Assembly (NCBI GenBank): GCA_963978545.1
Contig: OZ021727.1
Coordinates: forward strand, 45,669,385 to 45,733,384
Direction: 5' to 3'
Length of the DNA: 64,000 nt
Source of the DNA: Linyphia triangularis
Taxonomy: Eukaryota > Arthropoda > Arachnida > Araneae > Linyphiidae
Shown: piece by piece, positions 25,601 through 39,529 of the stretch
Layout of the letters: each line of letters begins with the position of its first letter
Numbering within the stretch: position 1 is the stretch's first letter
Notes under the pieces: model-generated
Told to the model about the DNA's origin: nothing
Databases searched by the model: none
What the model saw: the letters and a program-made list of their open reading frames with translations, nothing else
Made by a program: the position numbers and the translations under genes

Positions 25601-27955
25601 AAATGTCATTTGATTTGAAGCTATTTTTATGTTAATTAATTCTACTATTATAAAATAATCATGCTATAAATTTTATTAAATTTTCTATTTATTTTATTGA
25701 TTCCTAATTACCTTCTTAAACTATAGAATAAAATTAACTTAACTGTAACTCAAAGTTTCTTCAACCAGTGGAATATTTCTAAAGCACTCTGCAGCCCATG
25801 TAACGTGTTTTTCACACACCATTTAATATGAAGCGACGTTGCACTGCTTATTTTTTTTATCAAATAGTTTTTTTTTTTCTCTTTTAAATACTACTAATAC
25901 ACATTTCGCTTAAGAACTTTGACAAGCACACGAAGCATGGCGTGAAAAATTACTTCACGTCAAAACCGCTTTTTCATTTATTTTTCACACCTTCAAAGAA
26001 CATTTCTTTTCACACACACACAAGATCTCAAAAAGAGCGACAAAAAACGAAGGGGGACTCCATTGATGCCACATGAAGCGCATTCTTTGGCATGCAACCG
26101 AAGACATGGAGCGTAAGTGTGTTTCAATCAATGTTGCCAGGTGCAGTTTACAAAAAGTTTGCGGCTTTTATTTTCGTATCGTTTTTCTTCCCTGCTTTTA
26201 TACATCGGTGGTTAAATATTTTGTGAAAAGAAAACATTGCCCATTCTGCGATTTTTAAAGAAGTCCCCTTAATTTAGGGAAATAGGGGCAAAGATTAATA
26301 GTTTTTCTTCCGCTTATTTGTGCCGATATACACATGGACGGCGGTTTCTAGAAAGACAATTTTAGTGCATTATACTTGGGGGGGGGGGGGGGATGTACTT
26401 AGGGGGATGTATGAGAATAAGGATGGGCTATCAAATAAAATTTCGAAGCTTATACTAGTATACCATGTATAGAATCTCTTACTTTCCATCGTATAAAGTG
26501 TTTGTAAATATTTTAACAATATAGGGAATAACAGATTAAATTTTTTCCATAAGCAAGAAAGAGTTGAGACCTAAAACGTCTTAAAAATAACATTGTATAT
26601 ATTGCCGTCCTTAGTTAAAAAGTCCTACACCTAAATAAATTTAAATGCTTATTTTGACACTTTCTGATTGGTCCTTAGGAAATATTCTCTTTATTGCTTT
26701 GAATGGCTCAAGTTCTTAGGTCATACACACCTATACAATAATAAAAAATATTTAATTTCAAAAGACGATAGTAAAAGCGTCAAAATATATATTTGAATTT
26801 TTTTGAATTTATGGCTTTGAAAATTGCGAAGGATTAAGTAACGCCATAAACAATTTTATTTAGATGACTATAATGTATTTAAAGAATTAATCTGATATAT
26901 TATTTCTAGCTGGAGTTTTTATAGTTGCCATCTCTTTTTCTCTCTTTATACAAATCCAAAATTAGCAAATGGTCATCAATTTAAGGCTGACTAATAGTTT
27001 GTTTTACAATTGTACATTGTATTATTTGTTAGAAAATCGAAGTTAATAAAACCAAAGATAGTTCACAAATTTTGGCCAGTCGTAACATTAGAGGGAAAAT
27101 CGCACAATAAGCAATTTGAGGAAATTTAAGGAATCGTATCTCAGAAATAGAAATTAATATCTAAATATAATGAACTTCCAAAAACAGCAATCCCTCTGAA
27201 CAAATGAGCAAGCTATACTCGGAACCAGTAGTCTAATTACCAATTATATTAAAAAAAAAAAAAAATAACTAAGATAACACAACGAGATGTTCTTTACCAC
27301 GATTGCCATACATATTTTAATTGCCCTTACAATGATTTTAAATATATTTCTAAGTAAAATTTTAAGTGAAAATTAATAACTTTATATAAAAAAAAATATC
27401 CTGTTTATTCTAAATTTTAATGCGCAAACCTTTATAATTCGGTTACCACATTCTTTTACCAACAAACTGAAATGGTTTAAAATATTGAAAATTATTCCGC
27501 TAGTAGTAAACTTTTTACCGAAGTAAACTTGTTTCATATTTAATGGACTTATTATAGTGTGAACATTCTTAGTATTTTTGTATAAGTTATGCGTTTTTAT
27601 TAAGCCGTAACAAAATACATTTTAAAGTAGAATAAAATATCGAATTTTTATATAAAACTTCATTATTACTATTCAATTTTATAAAAAAATAATGGCTTGT
27701 AATGCAGCTTTACACGTGGATTTTTACGTAATGTATTAAATGTAAGCTTATGTTTTTCTTTTGATACAAAACTATTTATTTGGTAGTGTAAGTAAATAAG
27801 TTGTTACAAACCTTAAACAAACCAATAATATTGCACTCTTTCATTAAACTAAGACGTCGTCTCTTTTGATGAATCAAGTCATTACTCTATGTCCACCAAG
27901 AACGATAATTTCCTCTTTGAACTGATACTTTAATAACCCCCTTTCACAAAAAAGA
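22625..27955. other. AT-rich intergenic DNA
   Basis: Mostly featureless. A small balanced block at about 23180-23460 holds a possible initiator exon (see findings). A modest GC-balanced patch with short repeated CACAC lies at about 25920-26140. A run of 15 G lies at 26378-26392. Short open frames show no family features. Confidence 0.55.
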
Positions 27956-27959
27956 AACC

Positions 27960-28330
27960 TAACGTCTCTCATATGTGACGAATCACGGAATATCCATCTG
28001 CCAGCGTATTCTTTTGATGCCAACACACAAACCCAAGTCGTCCGTCTTTACAGAGCGGCAACAATTAACGGGGTCGACGGGGGAGCACGTCAATCAACAG
28101 TTTCCCGCGGTCGAAGTTTATTAAGGGTTCTAACTTGGAGGAGGTGGCTTTGACACTTCGCGGTTGCGTGTAGAAGGGGGGGTTGCGTCAAGTGGCTTTG
28201 AAATTGTCCTGTCAGAAGACCACAATGCCTTCTGTCAGCCGTACAAGAGAGAGACATATTCGGCGAACCCTATCTGACGAGTTTTTTTCCTCCCTTTCTC
28301 TCTCTCTCCCCCCCCCCCCCTCACCCCTTA
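27960..28330. promoter_or_regulatory. GC-rich noncoding island with paired CTGTCAG sites
   Basis: Contains two direct CTGTCAG sites (28209-28215 and 28232-28238; Hth/Meis TGACAG cores), two GTGGCTTTGA-type phrases (about 28144 and 28192; TCF-like CTTTGA cores) and a poly-C run near 28309. No coding pattern. Candidate enhancer. Confidence 0.4.
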
Positions 28331-28392
28331 TACAATCTTTCATTTATTCTGATTAATGTCGGATATAAAGGAATTGGTTGGGCCACGTAATA

Positions 28393-28850
28393 TTTGGGTT
28401 ACTTATTTCAAGGCTTTTTTAGTTAAACCAGTCCATAGTATTTAGATTGTGTTTAGCATTAGCGTGAATGTCTGTGGGACAAAAAGAACACAACTAAACG
28501 ACAAATAGTAAATAGTAAACGGCAACACTGGGGTAACTATCACAAAGCAATCTTTATGTTTCTTATTTGAAAGTGTCTTTAGGTAAACCCCTTCATAGTA
28601 TTTAGATTGTGTTTGGCATTAGTGTGGGACAAAAAGAAGACAAGCAATAAAGTAAACGGCAACGCTCTAGTAATTATCACAAAGCAATTTTTGTGTTACT
28701 TAATTGAATGCTTTTTCAGTAAAAGCATTTCATCACATTGAGTTTGTGAGCTAGCTTAAAGGTCTGTGGATCAAAAAGAACACATCTAAACGACAAATAA
28801 TAAATAGTAATCGGTAACACAATTAATTATCACAAAGCAATTTTAGTTTG
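28393..28850. repeat. Three-copy tandem repeat (about 137-160 bp per unit)
   Basis: Units start at about 28393, 28553 and 28690 and end at about 28850. Each runs: TTACTTATTT-type start, AGTATTTAGATTGTGTTT or variant, TGTGGGACAAAAAGAA, AAATAGTAAACGGCAAC or variant, and TATCACAAAGCAAT. Unit 2 lacks about 23 bases. Copies are diverged, so the array is old. Confidence 0.85.
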
Positions 28851-28854
28851 TTTC

Positions 28855-30360
28855 TCTTTGGCTAAGGTATGAAGTGATCCATCAAATTTGGAATATGTTT
28901 AACACTTAAGGTCTAAATTTCAGGCTAACACTTAAGGTCTAAAAAATGGCAAAACGAACTGAAACTTACTGGAAATATTTCTTTGTTTATATTACTTTGC
29001 TATGTTTTGATTTAAACATGCTCTCAGGATCTGAATTTAATACAGCAATATAAATTGTTAGTAAACATTAAATCCTTAACATATCTATAGAAATCACAAA
29101 CTACCATTTAGTTTTTTAGTGGTGTTCATGATATATTTTGATCAAATTGTACACAAAATAAGCATAAATTGTAGGTAAGTTTTTCTAAATAAGTTTCATT
29201 TCGTGTAATTTTTTATTTTTTTTTATCTTCGTGCTATATAATCTAAAACATTTGCAACCAAACTCTGGTAGTAGTATAAAAAAATTATAGCTTTACTTCA
29301 TTAAAAATGTTTATGAAGACAATTTCTTAATTATTTTTTTGGGGGGAGGGGCAGGGGGATGGGGTCCAAAATAGACCGACTTTGTATTTGTTTTGTAGAA
29401 ATATTTGATATTGAACAAATGCTATGTACTCAAAAAAGTTAATATACTCAAGCTTTAAAATTTTCATTTTTATCAAGTATTCTTTGTAATATTTTGTAGT
29501 AAAAGAAGGCCTAATAGGCAAGTAGTTGACAGCTGACATAATATTTCGTTATAAAAAAAATAATTATTTAATGAACATAAATGAAATAAAAATAAAACTT
29601 AATATAATAAAACTAGTATAAAATATAAACGTATAAAATAAATGTGATAACTTTTAATTAGTTAAAGTGTTGTATAAATAAACAAAGTAAAAAAAAATCA
29701 ATTTAAAATTCAAATACCACATTACAGCATTTGTCTTTCTTTGAAAAAGGGATATCATAATTTGTATTCATTTGAAAACCATCTTTTGTAATGAATACAG
29801 CAATTGTGAAATTATAATCAAACTAGTTATAACATTTCATTATCTATACAAAAGTTCAATCATATCTATAGGTACGGTCGTTTAACATTTTGAATTTACA
29901 TTTTATTTCAATTCATTGAACTTGGAGACAGAACAATCAACAGAATTCTGGTCGTCTATAGTTCTGTAGAATGGGTACGAACACATGCAGTATAAGTTTC
30001 TTATCGAACAATTTTGCAACATTTAATTAATTTCCAATAACAAACAAAACTTACTTTCTGAAAAACCAAGTAAAAATGTATTGTTATTATAATGAAATTA
30101 GCTAAAGAGTATGTCATTTATATAAAATTACTTTGATTATTAAAATCAAAATAAAAAAAATAAAAAAAGTTATATTTGTTCTAAAATATAAAGTCATCCT
30201 GTTTACCTGCACGAGTACGAGTATACTAAGATGGGTGAACTGCCCGGATACCGTAAATGTGCTTATTCAGTTAGAGTACGTCTCTTGTCGGGAAACAACA
30301 TTTAGGGTATTATTTTTTTTTCTATTACATACATACTCAAGACAAGTTGTTCGATTAGTA
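28855..30360. other. AT-rich intergenic DNA
   Basis: Includes a small G-rich tract (about 29340-29365). No gene seen. Confidence 0.65.
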
Positions 30361-30368
30361 GAATAATG

Positions 30369-30876
<508 letters not shown>

Positions 30877-30959
30877 TACATATCTCCCTTTAGTTAATGA
30901 TTCACTCTCGACATCATGCACATAATTCAAAGTTTATACCACAATAAAAGTTCATACCA

Positions 30960-31545
30960 CACGACCCGTAGACACTCGTCCACCATATGCTACCCAACTC
31001 ATTTCAAACTATCGACCCAAATTTCAAAACGAAACTCCCCTGGCACGACGTTGATCCACCCCACAAACAACTCAGTTAATTTGGACATTTCCATCAAAAC
31101 TCCATTCATCCTCCCCAAGCTAATTTGTTCCACCTCCACCCCCCCCCCCTCCCTCTTTACTTCAACATCCCACTGACCACAATCAAGGAGGAGTTCGACA
31201 CGCGGCCAAAACTGACCGCTGGTCACTTTCTCTGACAAGCCCTTCCAAAAGGTCAGTCTTTCTGTGGCGCGATAAACGATGACATCGGCAATCACACCCT
31301 GCCTCCCGCGAGGTCTGGGATGAGTGGCCTCGAATGAATGCATTGGCGTTGGACTGCAAGTGACAAGGGCCCGAGGGCACAAACACCACCGATGACAAGT
31401 TGTCGACGCTCTTTAGATCTCTCCCTCCCTCTCCGCTGGCAGACGACTTGTGCCTTTTGCCGAAAGACATGTTGGTGGCAGGGGCCGTTCCGAAAGTGAG
31501 GCTAATCGTCTGCGTCCAACATCCCTATAGGGATTGGGAAAGAAA
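30960..31545. promoter_or_regulatory. GC-rich noncoding island
   Basis: A block of about 500 bases with balanced to GC-rich composition and CpG, including CGCGAGG and GGGCCCGAGG patches and several TCACTT/TGACA phrases. Minus-strand frames of about 95-127 codons overlap each other in different registers and show no domain or sensible composition, so I treat the block as noncoding regulatory DNA. Confidence 0.4.
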
Positions 31546-31549
31546 AGAA

Positions 31550-32190
31550 AAATAACCCTTTGCAAGGAGATTGAATACTTCTCAATTAGATGCTCTCAGA
31601 TATTGCTTTGAATTTTTGTGATTTGTTTTTGATGTTGTTTTTCATTCCTTCGCCTTCTCATTGTGCTGAAACACAAGATTTTTTTTATTATTATTTACAA
31701 TAGACTACATGGAAATTAAATTCCGTAAAGAATCAAAATCAAAGTAGTTTTCGAGTGTCATGAAAAAAAGTCCATATATTTTAAGCATTTCATTTAGTTC
31801 TATTACGATACCAAGGAAGTGAAGATAATTATAACAATATTAATAATAAACAACACAAAATCAGTTATACAAATGGTTTGAAAACAAAATTATGTTTTTG
31901 ATGCCAAATCGATGTGCAAATTATTTGGCAAAGATTCCAATTCTGCTTTAAATTTTCTCTGCTTTGTATCTGAAAATTGAGTGTATAAATTGAGGTTGTA
32001 AATGTTTCAAAAGTACAGATTATGTATTAACAGACATAAATTCTTTGATTTTGTTGATATTTATGAACTTCCAGAATGAAATGTATACCAAATATCATAT
32101 TATTATCTTCTACCGACAACTATTTCAAAGGTAGTCAATATCGGTGAAATGAAAATAGCTTATCATCAAAGTTACTATATTAGGTATATT
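31550..32190. other. AT-rich intergenic DNA
   Basis: Nothing recognisable. Confidence 0.65.
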
Positions 32191-32194
32191 AGAG

Positions 32195-32603
32195 CAGCTG
32201 TTCCCAACTTTATTAGTTCTGAGGACCACCTATTTTGTAAAAAAATAATTTGAGGCCCACTCGCTAATAGAATATGTGCGTGAGTGCTTCAGTAATTTGT
32301 AAAACATACTGTACAAGAAGAATTAAACAGTATTTTTTTTTTATTAAGTAAGGAACTTTTTTGTATTCACTTTGCTGTCACCACTTTAAATAAATATAAC
32401 CCATAAAAACAGTGTTTTTAAAAAATCCTTTATATGCATTGTCAGTTTTCATATTCACTAACACAGTGCCGATATAAAAAAACATTTCTATCAGCAAAAT
32501 GTGGGGTAAATTACGTTTCAAAATTTATTTAGTAAAAATGAACTTGAATCTCACATCCAAATATCCCTTCTTTATTCTGTTTAAAGTAATATTATTATTT
32601 ACT

Positions 32604-32640
<37 letters not shown>

Positions 32641-33653
32641 AACAGGAAAGAGTCGCAACAATTGTCAGTTCAATGCTTTTTTAATGGGATTGGGTGACGG
32701 CAAGTTGGTTTATTAGTATTCCGTAATACCGACCTTTTAGTGACTATTACAGACTAAAAAATTGATAGAATGCATTATCATTGACATCGAACCTATCTGT
32801 CAAGTTTCAGCCCGATTGGATGACGGCAAAAGGTTTAATTAGGCCTACTAGATTCCACCACCATCGACAAACATACAAAAGAGAAGTTAATTAAAAAACT
32901 GAATAATATAACCCATAAAAACAGAAGTTTATTTAAAATCCTTTATATATGTTGTCAATCTTTATATTCATTAACACAACGCCGATATTAAAAACATTTC
33001 TATCAGAAAAATGTGCAGCAAACTATGTTTCAAAATTTATTTATTAAAAATAAACGTGAACGTCATTCAAATATAATTTTTTTAAGTAATTTTATTATTT
33101 ATTAAAAAAATTTTGCCAATAGGAAAATTTTTCAACAATGGTCGGTTCAATCCCAAAGCGACCTTTTAGTGACAATAACAGCCCTAAAATTTGTAAGAAT
33201 GCATAGTCATCGACATCGAACCTATCTGCCAAGTATCAGCTCGATTGGATGACGGCAAGGGGGTTAATTAGGCCTTCCCAGATTCTGCTCCCATCAACAA
33301 ACAAACAAACATACAAAAGCTGAGTTAATATAAAGGATTTAAATACAAGTGGTGAAAGTTTAAAAAAAAATCAGTGGGATTTCTTTCATTGTTTGTCCCC
33401 TTTAAGAGATTAAATATCTGGATTAAAACTGGATAATTTTATCCAAGCTGTTGAATTCACTCATTACACCATCGGAAATGCAATCGAATAATTTGATTGT
33501 TGTTAACAATCGAGTAACTCGATTGTTCCCCATCACAACCCCTGAAGCTCCAACAATATTTATCTTTGCTTAAGATTTTCGACCAGCGTCCACGGCCCAG
33601 TACCAAGCTACTCGCGGCCTGCTTGTCGACTGCGGATGGGTTGGGAATCGCTG
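32195..33653. mobile_element. hAT-like non-autonomous transposon (1.46 kb)
   Basis: The left end reads CAGCTGTTCCCAAC and the reverse complement of the right end CAGCGATTCCCAAC, like the CAGNGGTTCCCAAC termini of Charlie/hAT elements; GACCACC and CACGGCCCAGTACC follow inside the ends as in those families. Flanks TATTAGAG and TATAAGAA match at six of eight positions, fitting a decayed 8-bp hAT duplication. No transposase frame is present. The interior carries a direct duplication (about 32393-32899 and 32904-33330, offset 512). Confidence 0.75.
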
Positions 33654-34019
33654 TATAAGAAAATGAAAGATGATAAGAGGCGAACAAAGAAAATTAAGTA
33701 CTTTACCTACGTACTTAAAAATTTTCACTTACAAGAAAAAACTTGCTTTCTTTCCCTTTTAGAAGCCGCATTCCATCTACAACCAACCCAACCAACAAAT
33801 TCACAGTTTCCCATAGTCAAAGAAGCCTCAAAACGATAACAAAGTTTTGACTCTTCCAAAAAAAGATAAAATAGATCCCCAAAGGGATTTCTTGTAATGT
33901 GTGTTGATAACCAATGACTTACTCATGGCAAATCCAAAAAGATTAAAGAACGTTAAGTACGTGAAGTAACGTATCTTCGATTCCGAGCCTTAAAGAAGAC
34001 ATGTAATTGGATTAAAGCT

Positions 34020-34460
34020 GATTGCGTGACTGTCCAAATTAAAGTGAATGCTTTTCCACATGGCAAGCCTTCTCCCCTTTCAATAATAAACGGTTGACGG
34101 AACATAAACCACCATGTGCTCGCCGTCGAAATGCGGCTGGGGAAACCTCAAAAAAGCCTCCCAAATAAAATACCACCATCGCATGTGACGCGTCACTGAG
34201 TGTTAATGGGACAAGTTGAATGAAGCCAAACACATGTCAATGTCACTCAGCCGTCAAGACCGGTGTTGACAGTCGCACGCCAACTTGCCCCTATAGTGTG
34301 GAATCGATCAAAAAACATTCGTTAAGCTTTCGCCGGAGATAGGAATATGCAGTTTTTCCCATCCCAGTGGTGATAAACTTACAGCCTTGGCACATTTTGG
34401 GACAGTTATGGAGGGAGGAGAAGAGTTAGAAAAACACTGCCATTGTAAAAACCAGACGGT
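34020..34460. promoter_or_regulatory. GC-rich noncoding island with CRE-like palindrome
   Basis: Balanced-composition block with the perfect palindrome GTGACGCGTCAC (34185-34196, two facing TGACG half-sites) and a TGACAG core near 34266. No coding features. Candidate enhancer. Confidence 0.4.
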
Positions 34461-34464
34461 GCTA

Positions 34465-37400
34465 CAGACGGGAATGAGGGGCGAGAAGAAATAAATGGTT
34501 TTTTTTTGGGGCTGAGTGGAGAGCTCTGAGCGAAAAAAAAAGCATCAGTGATGAAAATATGATCCATAAAGAGGCTTTATTTAAAGCGTATCATAAGATA
34601 TAACTAATGTTAAATGTCAGGTTTTTAATCGTGAAAATTTAAACTAAATGTTGTGGCTTCTTATGGTTTTAAACATCTTTGTTTGTGACAAAAAAAAATG
34701 TTGAATATATAACTCAAACCATTCAAATTAGATATGTAATAAGCCCAGTGCGATGTTAGGACTATCACAATCTTACTAAGTCTGATAATAAGAATAACTA
34801 TTTAAGATATTGGGAGAATCGACTTAAAATTGTTTGTAATCCTATATTCTTTTTGTAAATTCTAGTTCTGTAGTTTAAACTAATTTGACTGCATCGTTTG
34901 TTTTAGGCTAAAATAGTTTGTCCTTAATTAAGTTGGAGCTGAATAAGATTCTTGCTTAAAGAAAACTTTTTGAAAACAATACAGTATGGAGCCTTAGACC
35001 AATAAATCACATATTAGCCACATAATATCAAAATAAGCATACATTTACACTATAGAAAATTCAATTGAGACACTTGCTTACAGGATGAAATTACCTGGCA
35101 TAAGTGGCAATCAGAAATCCTGAACCTGCCTAGTAAAACATTTGTGTTTGACATTATGTCTCTTTATCGAATAAGCAAAAAAAAAAAAAAAAAAAAAAAA
35201 ACATACGAAGAAAAGATCTGGAATTTTAGAATTAGGTGCTTCTTCTAGCTGCAAATTATGTGATAAAAGATAAACCAGTGATTTTGTAATCTCTTGCCAT
35301 TTATCGTAAGGTTTCCTAAGAGTTCTAGTAAAGTATATAAAGTTTAAACAATGGTTAAAACTAATATTTCCTTTTAAATTGAGAAGCGACTGCATGTTCG
35401 AACATCATTCTGAATTTTTGGCAAAATGTAGGAAAAGGCTACTAAATTATGAATATACTGGTTTACAGAGGCAAAAATGGCCAAAACTGTTCAGAAATCG
35501 ACTTTGAATAAGTTGCAACTATATCCAATTGCCAAATATGATATAATAATTCGCATTCCTTTTTTATTTGATAATTCGCATCGCTTTAATTTTAAATGTG
35601 GAAGAGTGCAGATGATTTCACATCTTTGGCATCAAATATTTGCATTTAAAAGTTAGCCTAGTTGATCGTAATATTTTTTGACATTTCTGCCCCGGTAGAC
35701 CAATATATTTATTAACTACCAGCCTTTCTCCACATTCTATATAAAATTTAGAATGGTGTTCTCAGGTGTGCCTAACCATGCAGTCTTCTATCGGACTATT
35801 AACAAACTAAACTATATAATTAAAGTTAATTTTAAAGAAATGTAAAGAGTCATTCACAATAATATTTAGTTTGACAAAAAAAATAATATTTTAAAATTCA
35901 CAAAGTGGCATGAAACACCGACAACAATTAGAGATAAGTGGGGCCGTTACACCTTTTCTTTTTACACTTTTAGTATTTTTGACAGTATATCGACAAAAGT
36001 TCGTACCCCATCTCTCACTCTTTCTCCACGCATTTGGTCTCTCAGCCAAAGGCACCAAACATGCAACAGAAAGCCTTTGCAAAATATAATTATTTGAGCT
36101 TATGCAAAACACGATTCCAGCTTTGCTAAGAATCAACGCGAATAAAATTAGGAGAGAAAAATGTACAATTTTTCATTGTTGGAATATTTCTAGAATTCTT
36201 TCGTTTTATGAATGACAACGATTAATTTTCGAAATAAATAAAATAAATACACGAAACTATTTCAATACTTTCAATAGATTTTAAACATGTGATTACAAAG
36301 CTATTTTACGTATGTAACAAGTATTTGTATACCACAATCTATTCATCTAACAAATAGAGAATATTAAATAAGATTAGAAAGACCCAATTGGAATCACCTT
36401 TATTGTTCTTCAAGGACATATCAAATGACATGGGTAACACATACCAAAGAAATTCTTTTAAAGAAATATATGCCTATTTCATAAAAGTTCTCTATTCTTT
36501 ATATTGTTTAGACATTACCTCCAATTCAATTTCAAAAAATGGTGTGCTTATGTTTTTATTTCATTGTTACTGAAACTTGGTATGTTTAGTTGCAAACATT
36601 TTTTTCAGTATCCCTTCTTAGAAGATAACAAATTACGAGTAGTTTTGTGTTCACTGCATAAGATAATTAAATTTATCCAATAATCAACCAAAATGATAAA
36701 TAAAATAGCTAAATTCCTTCACTCTCTCCCTAAGAGTTTTGTTTCAAAGCAAATTGATTGCACCTAAAACAAGAATGTTTACCTACATAATTAGTTAGTA
36801 ATCTTAATAAAATAAATCAATGCTCTTTTATAGTCCGAAAGGGAAAAAAAATTAAATGTGTTTATCTGTTTAAATTTTGTATCATTTGTAGCAAAATTGA
36901 GACTAGAAGTTTGTTAAATACTTTTAAAGAAAGAAATTTTATTGTAAATCTATTTGTTTTTCCGACTGCGTATCTGATTACGTTTCAATACACTCTTTAT
37001 CATTTCAAGGAAAATACACAAAAAGTACAATTTATAGTTTATTTTTAAAGCTTTTCTAAAATATTTAAAGTGCAAAATAAAAAGTAAAGCAAAACATAAT
37101 GTTTGTTACATTAATTTATAGTTTGTTTACTTTTCACTAAAATAGTCCTGTTGCCTCGTATGTTTTCAAAAATATGTTTACTTTATCTTAAGGCAACTCT
37201 TATATAATAAGTTGTCCAAGTATAGTGCTGGAACAACTCGTTGATCTTATTCAAATCTACCTTATTTGTATGTAAGTTTTCAACTAGAGTCTTTATCGTT
37301 CAAATGTATTTACAATAAAATTATTAAGTTTTAGCTGTTGCAAATTAAATTTGTTGACGTGTTTCAATTATTGCACGTCATTTTCAAACCATACATTGTT

Positions 37401-39525
37401 TAATAATAATAATAAAGAGAAACAAGGCAATTTTTTAAGTTTTACAAATAAAAGATCTTTATTTCTAGAAATAAAATATTTACACATACTGCAGGTTGCA
37501 TTCAACGTGACCAGAAATAATTCAACAAAGAACAATAATTTCTTTAATTGTATGAATATTTATGTGCAATAAAGTTCATATTTACAATCACACATACATG
37601 TCTACTTGCTAGCCATACTGTCGTGTTCTACACCAAAATATGAAAAGACAGCCAGACTGATTAATAATTTTTCCAAAATAGGATGCTGTCATGTACTATT
37701 AATTTAGTTTAAAGCAGTATTGCAACAAAACAGATTAACAGTGAAACAAAATAGTGTTTCAACAAAGTGTTAAAGACAAAAGTACAATTATGTTTAACTT
37801 CCAGAAAAATAACAATGTTTTGGGCTACTGCTCATATTAAATAGTTGGAAATAAAATTCAAAAACAAATTAATCGTTAATTTTGTAATATTCCATATATT
37901 GATAAATAAGATTAAGGTTATGAAGAGTAAAATTAAACTTCACTTTTGTAACAAATAAAGTTATATCGTACAAGTAATCAGAAAAATTCAGAGCTGAATT
38001 TTTTTATATATATAATCCTATAATGAATTTTGCAATAATTTTCACAATGATATGAATAATATGAACGATTAACAACTATAAACATTTGAGTATGATAAAC
38101 TAAATGAATTTGAGTGTTTATACTGTACTCAATTTGAAAATCAGTATTGACACTCTTTAGCGAATATTATTAAAGACGTAAACATTTACTGGAAAACAAG
38201 ATTAATATAGAATTTATGATTTATAAATGTAAGCACAATCAATAAATTTAGACTATTTGTCTTATTTGATAGCATTCACTTAGTTCTCAAGATATACTTT
38301 AATATTGCATATAAAATTGCGTGAAAAGTATTAAAAGAAAATATATTTATGTGAAAAGATAATAGGAAGATTTCTATTCTAAAAATTAATGTTAAAGATC
38401 TTTAAAATTATGTAAACAGTGAAATTGAATGTAGTTTAATTTTTACTCCCAAAGCATTTACAACGATAAACAGAAGTAGAAACTTATTCAATAAATTATC
38501 GATAGATGTAATAGTAAAAATAATTACTCATTACAAATATCTCAATCTAATTAGTTATGTATAGTCTATTCCTGAGATGGTACTTGCGAGAAAAAATAAT
38601 AAATTCCACATTCAGCAATCCAGCCAAAATGGAATTGTCTTTAAATGTTTACGACATTGAAATACTGTCCAATCAGAAAAACTGTTAGAAATATTAATTA
38701 AAATGCAGACGAAATTGTGTTATAAATTAAATGCCATGTGTATGAATATTTAAGAATTAGTCATCGGACCTGAGAAAATTCTATCATACTTATATTTCAT
38801 TAAATAAACAAGCTAAATAAAACTGCAATTAATGGTGCACAATTTTAAAATTGATAAACAGAAAAGCAGATTTTTAAATTTAGTTAGCCAGCAACTGTGA
38901 AACCGATAACAAAAATTAGGTCTCTTATAAAATGCTATATTTTTTTTAGAATAAATAAACTATTTGAAAAATAATAAAACATAGGATTTAATTAACATCT
39001 AATTAAAAGTTAAGTTTGAAAAGAAAAGTTTAAAAATCTGCTCTCTTAACTTATGAAAATCATGCTTAAGTAACAATTATAAAATGAAACATCATTAAAG
39101 AAACAAATCATAAAGATAAAAATGTGGTAAATTTAAACTGTCAACAACGAAATCAACATACTCTAATTATGAGAATCTATCAACGATGATAAGTAAAAAT
39201 ATTTTAAAGAAGATTCACCACAATTTAAGATGAGCATGGTACCTTTGAGGCGTTAAGATTTTTTGTTGTGTATGTTGAACAGGCACAATTGCTATCGTTG
39301 AGTGGCACCTTGATATGAGGGAACAATAATGGATCTGTTTTTAATATAAGAGATGCCACACAAATGTTCAAACCGTTACACACACGGTTTCCATAAATTA
39401 CCAACTCCAAATTTGAAGTCAAGTATTTCTCATTGAAGAGTTGATATTATTCACAGTGAAGAGGAAATAGGAGCAGGTCAGAAATAAGTGTATTGCCACA
39501 ATTCCGTGCTATGACAAAATTTGGA
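34465..39525. other. AT-rich DNA downstream of the noc-like gene
   Basis: No gene recognised. It contains an A25 run (35177-35201), one member of a dispersed repeat (35680-35760), and general AT-rich sequence closer to the gene that could include longer 3' UTR forms. Confidence 0.55.
35680..35760. repeat. Dispersed repeat, copy 1 (partner at 57175-57255)
   Basis: Both 81-base copies follow GACATTT-TGCC--GG-AGAC-AATATAT, then ACTA-CA, CATTCTA-A-AAAATT-AGAAT and TGT. Old transposon fragment of unknown class. Confidence 0.6.
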
Positions 39526-39529
39526 TTGG

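Noticed and set aside
30999..31470. Minus-strand frames of 95 and 127 codons
   Set aside because: Different registers of the same GC-rich block, no homology recognised, composition not protein-like.
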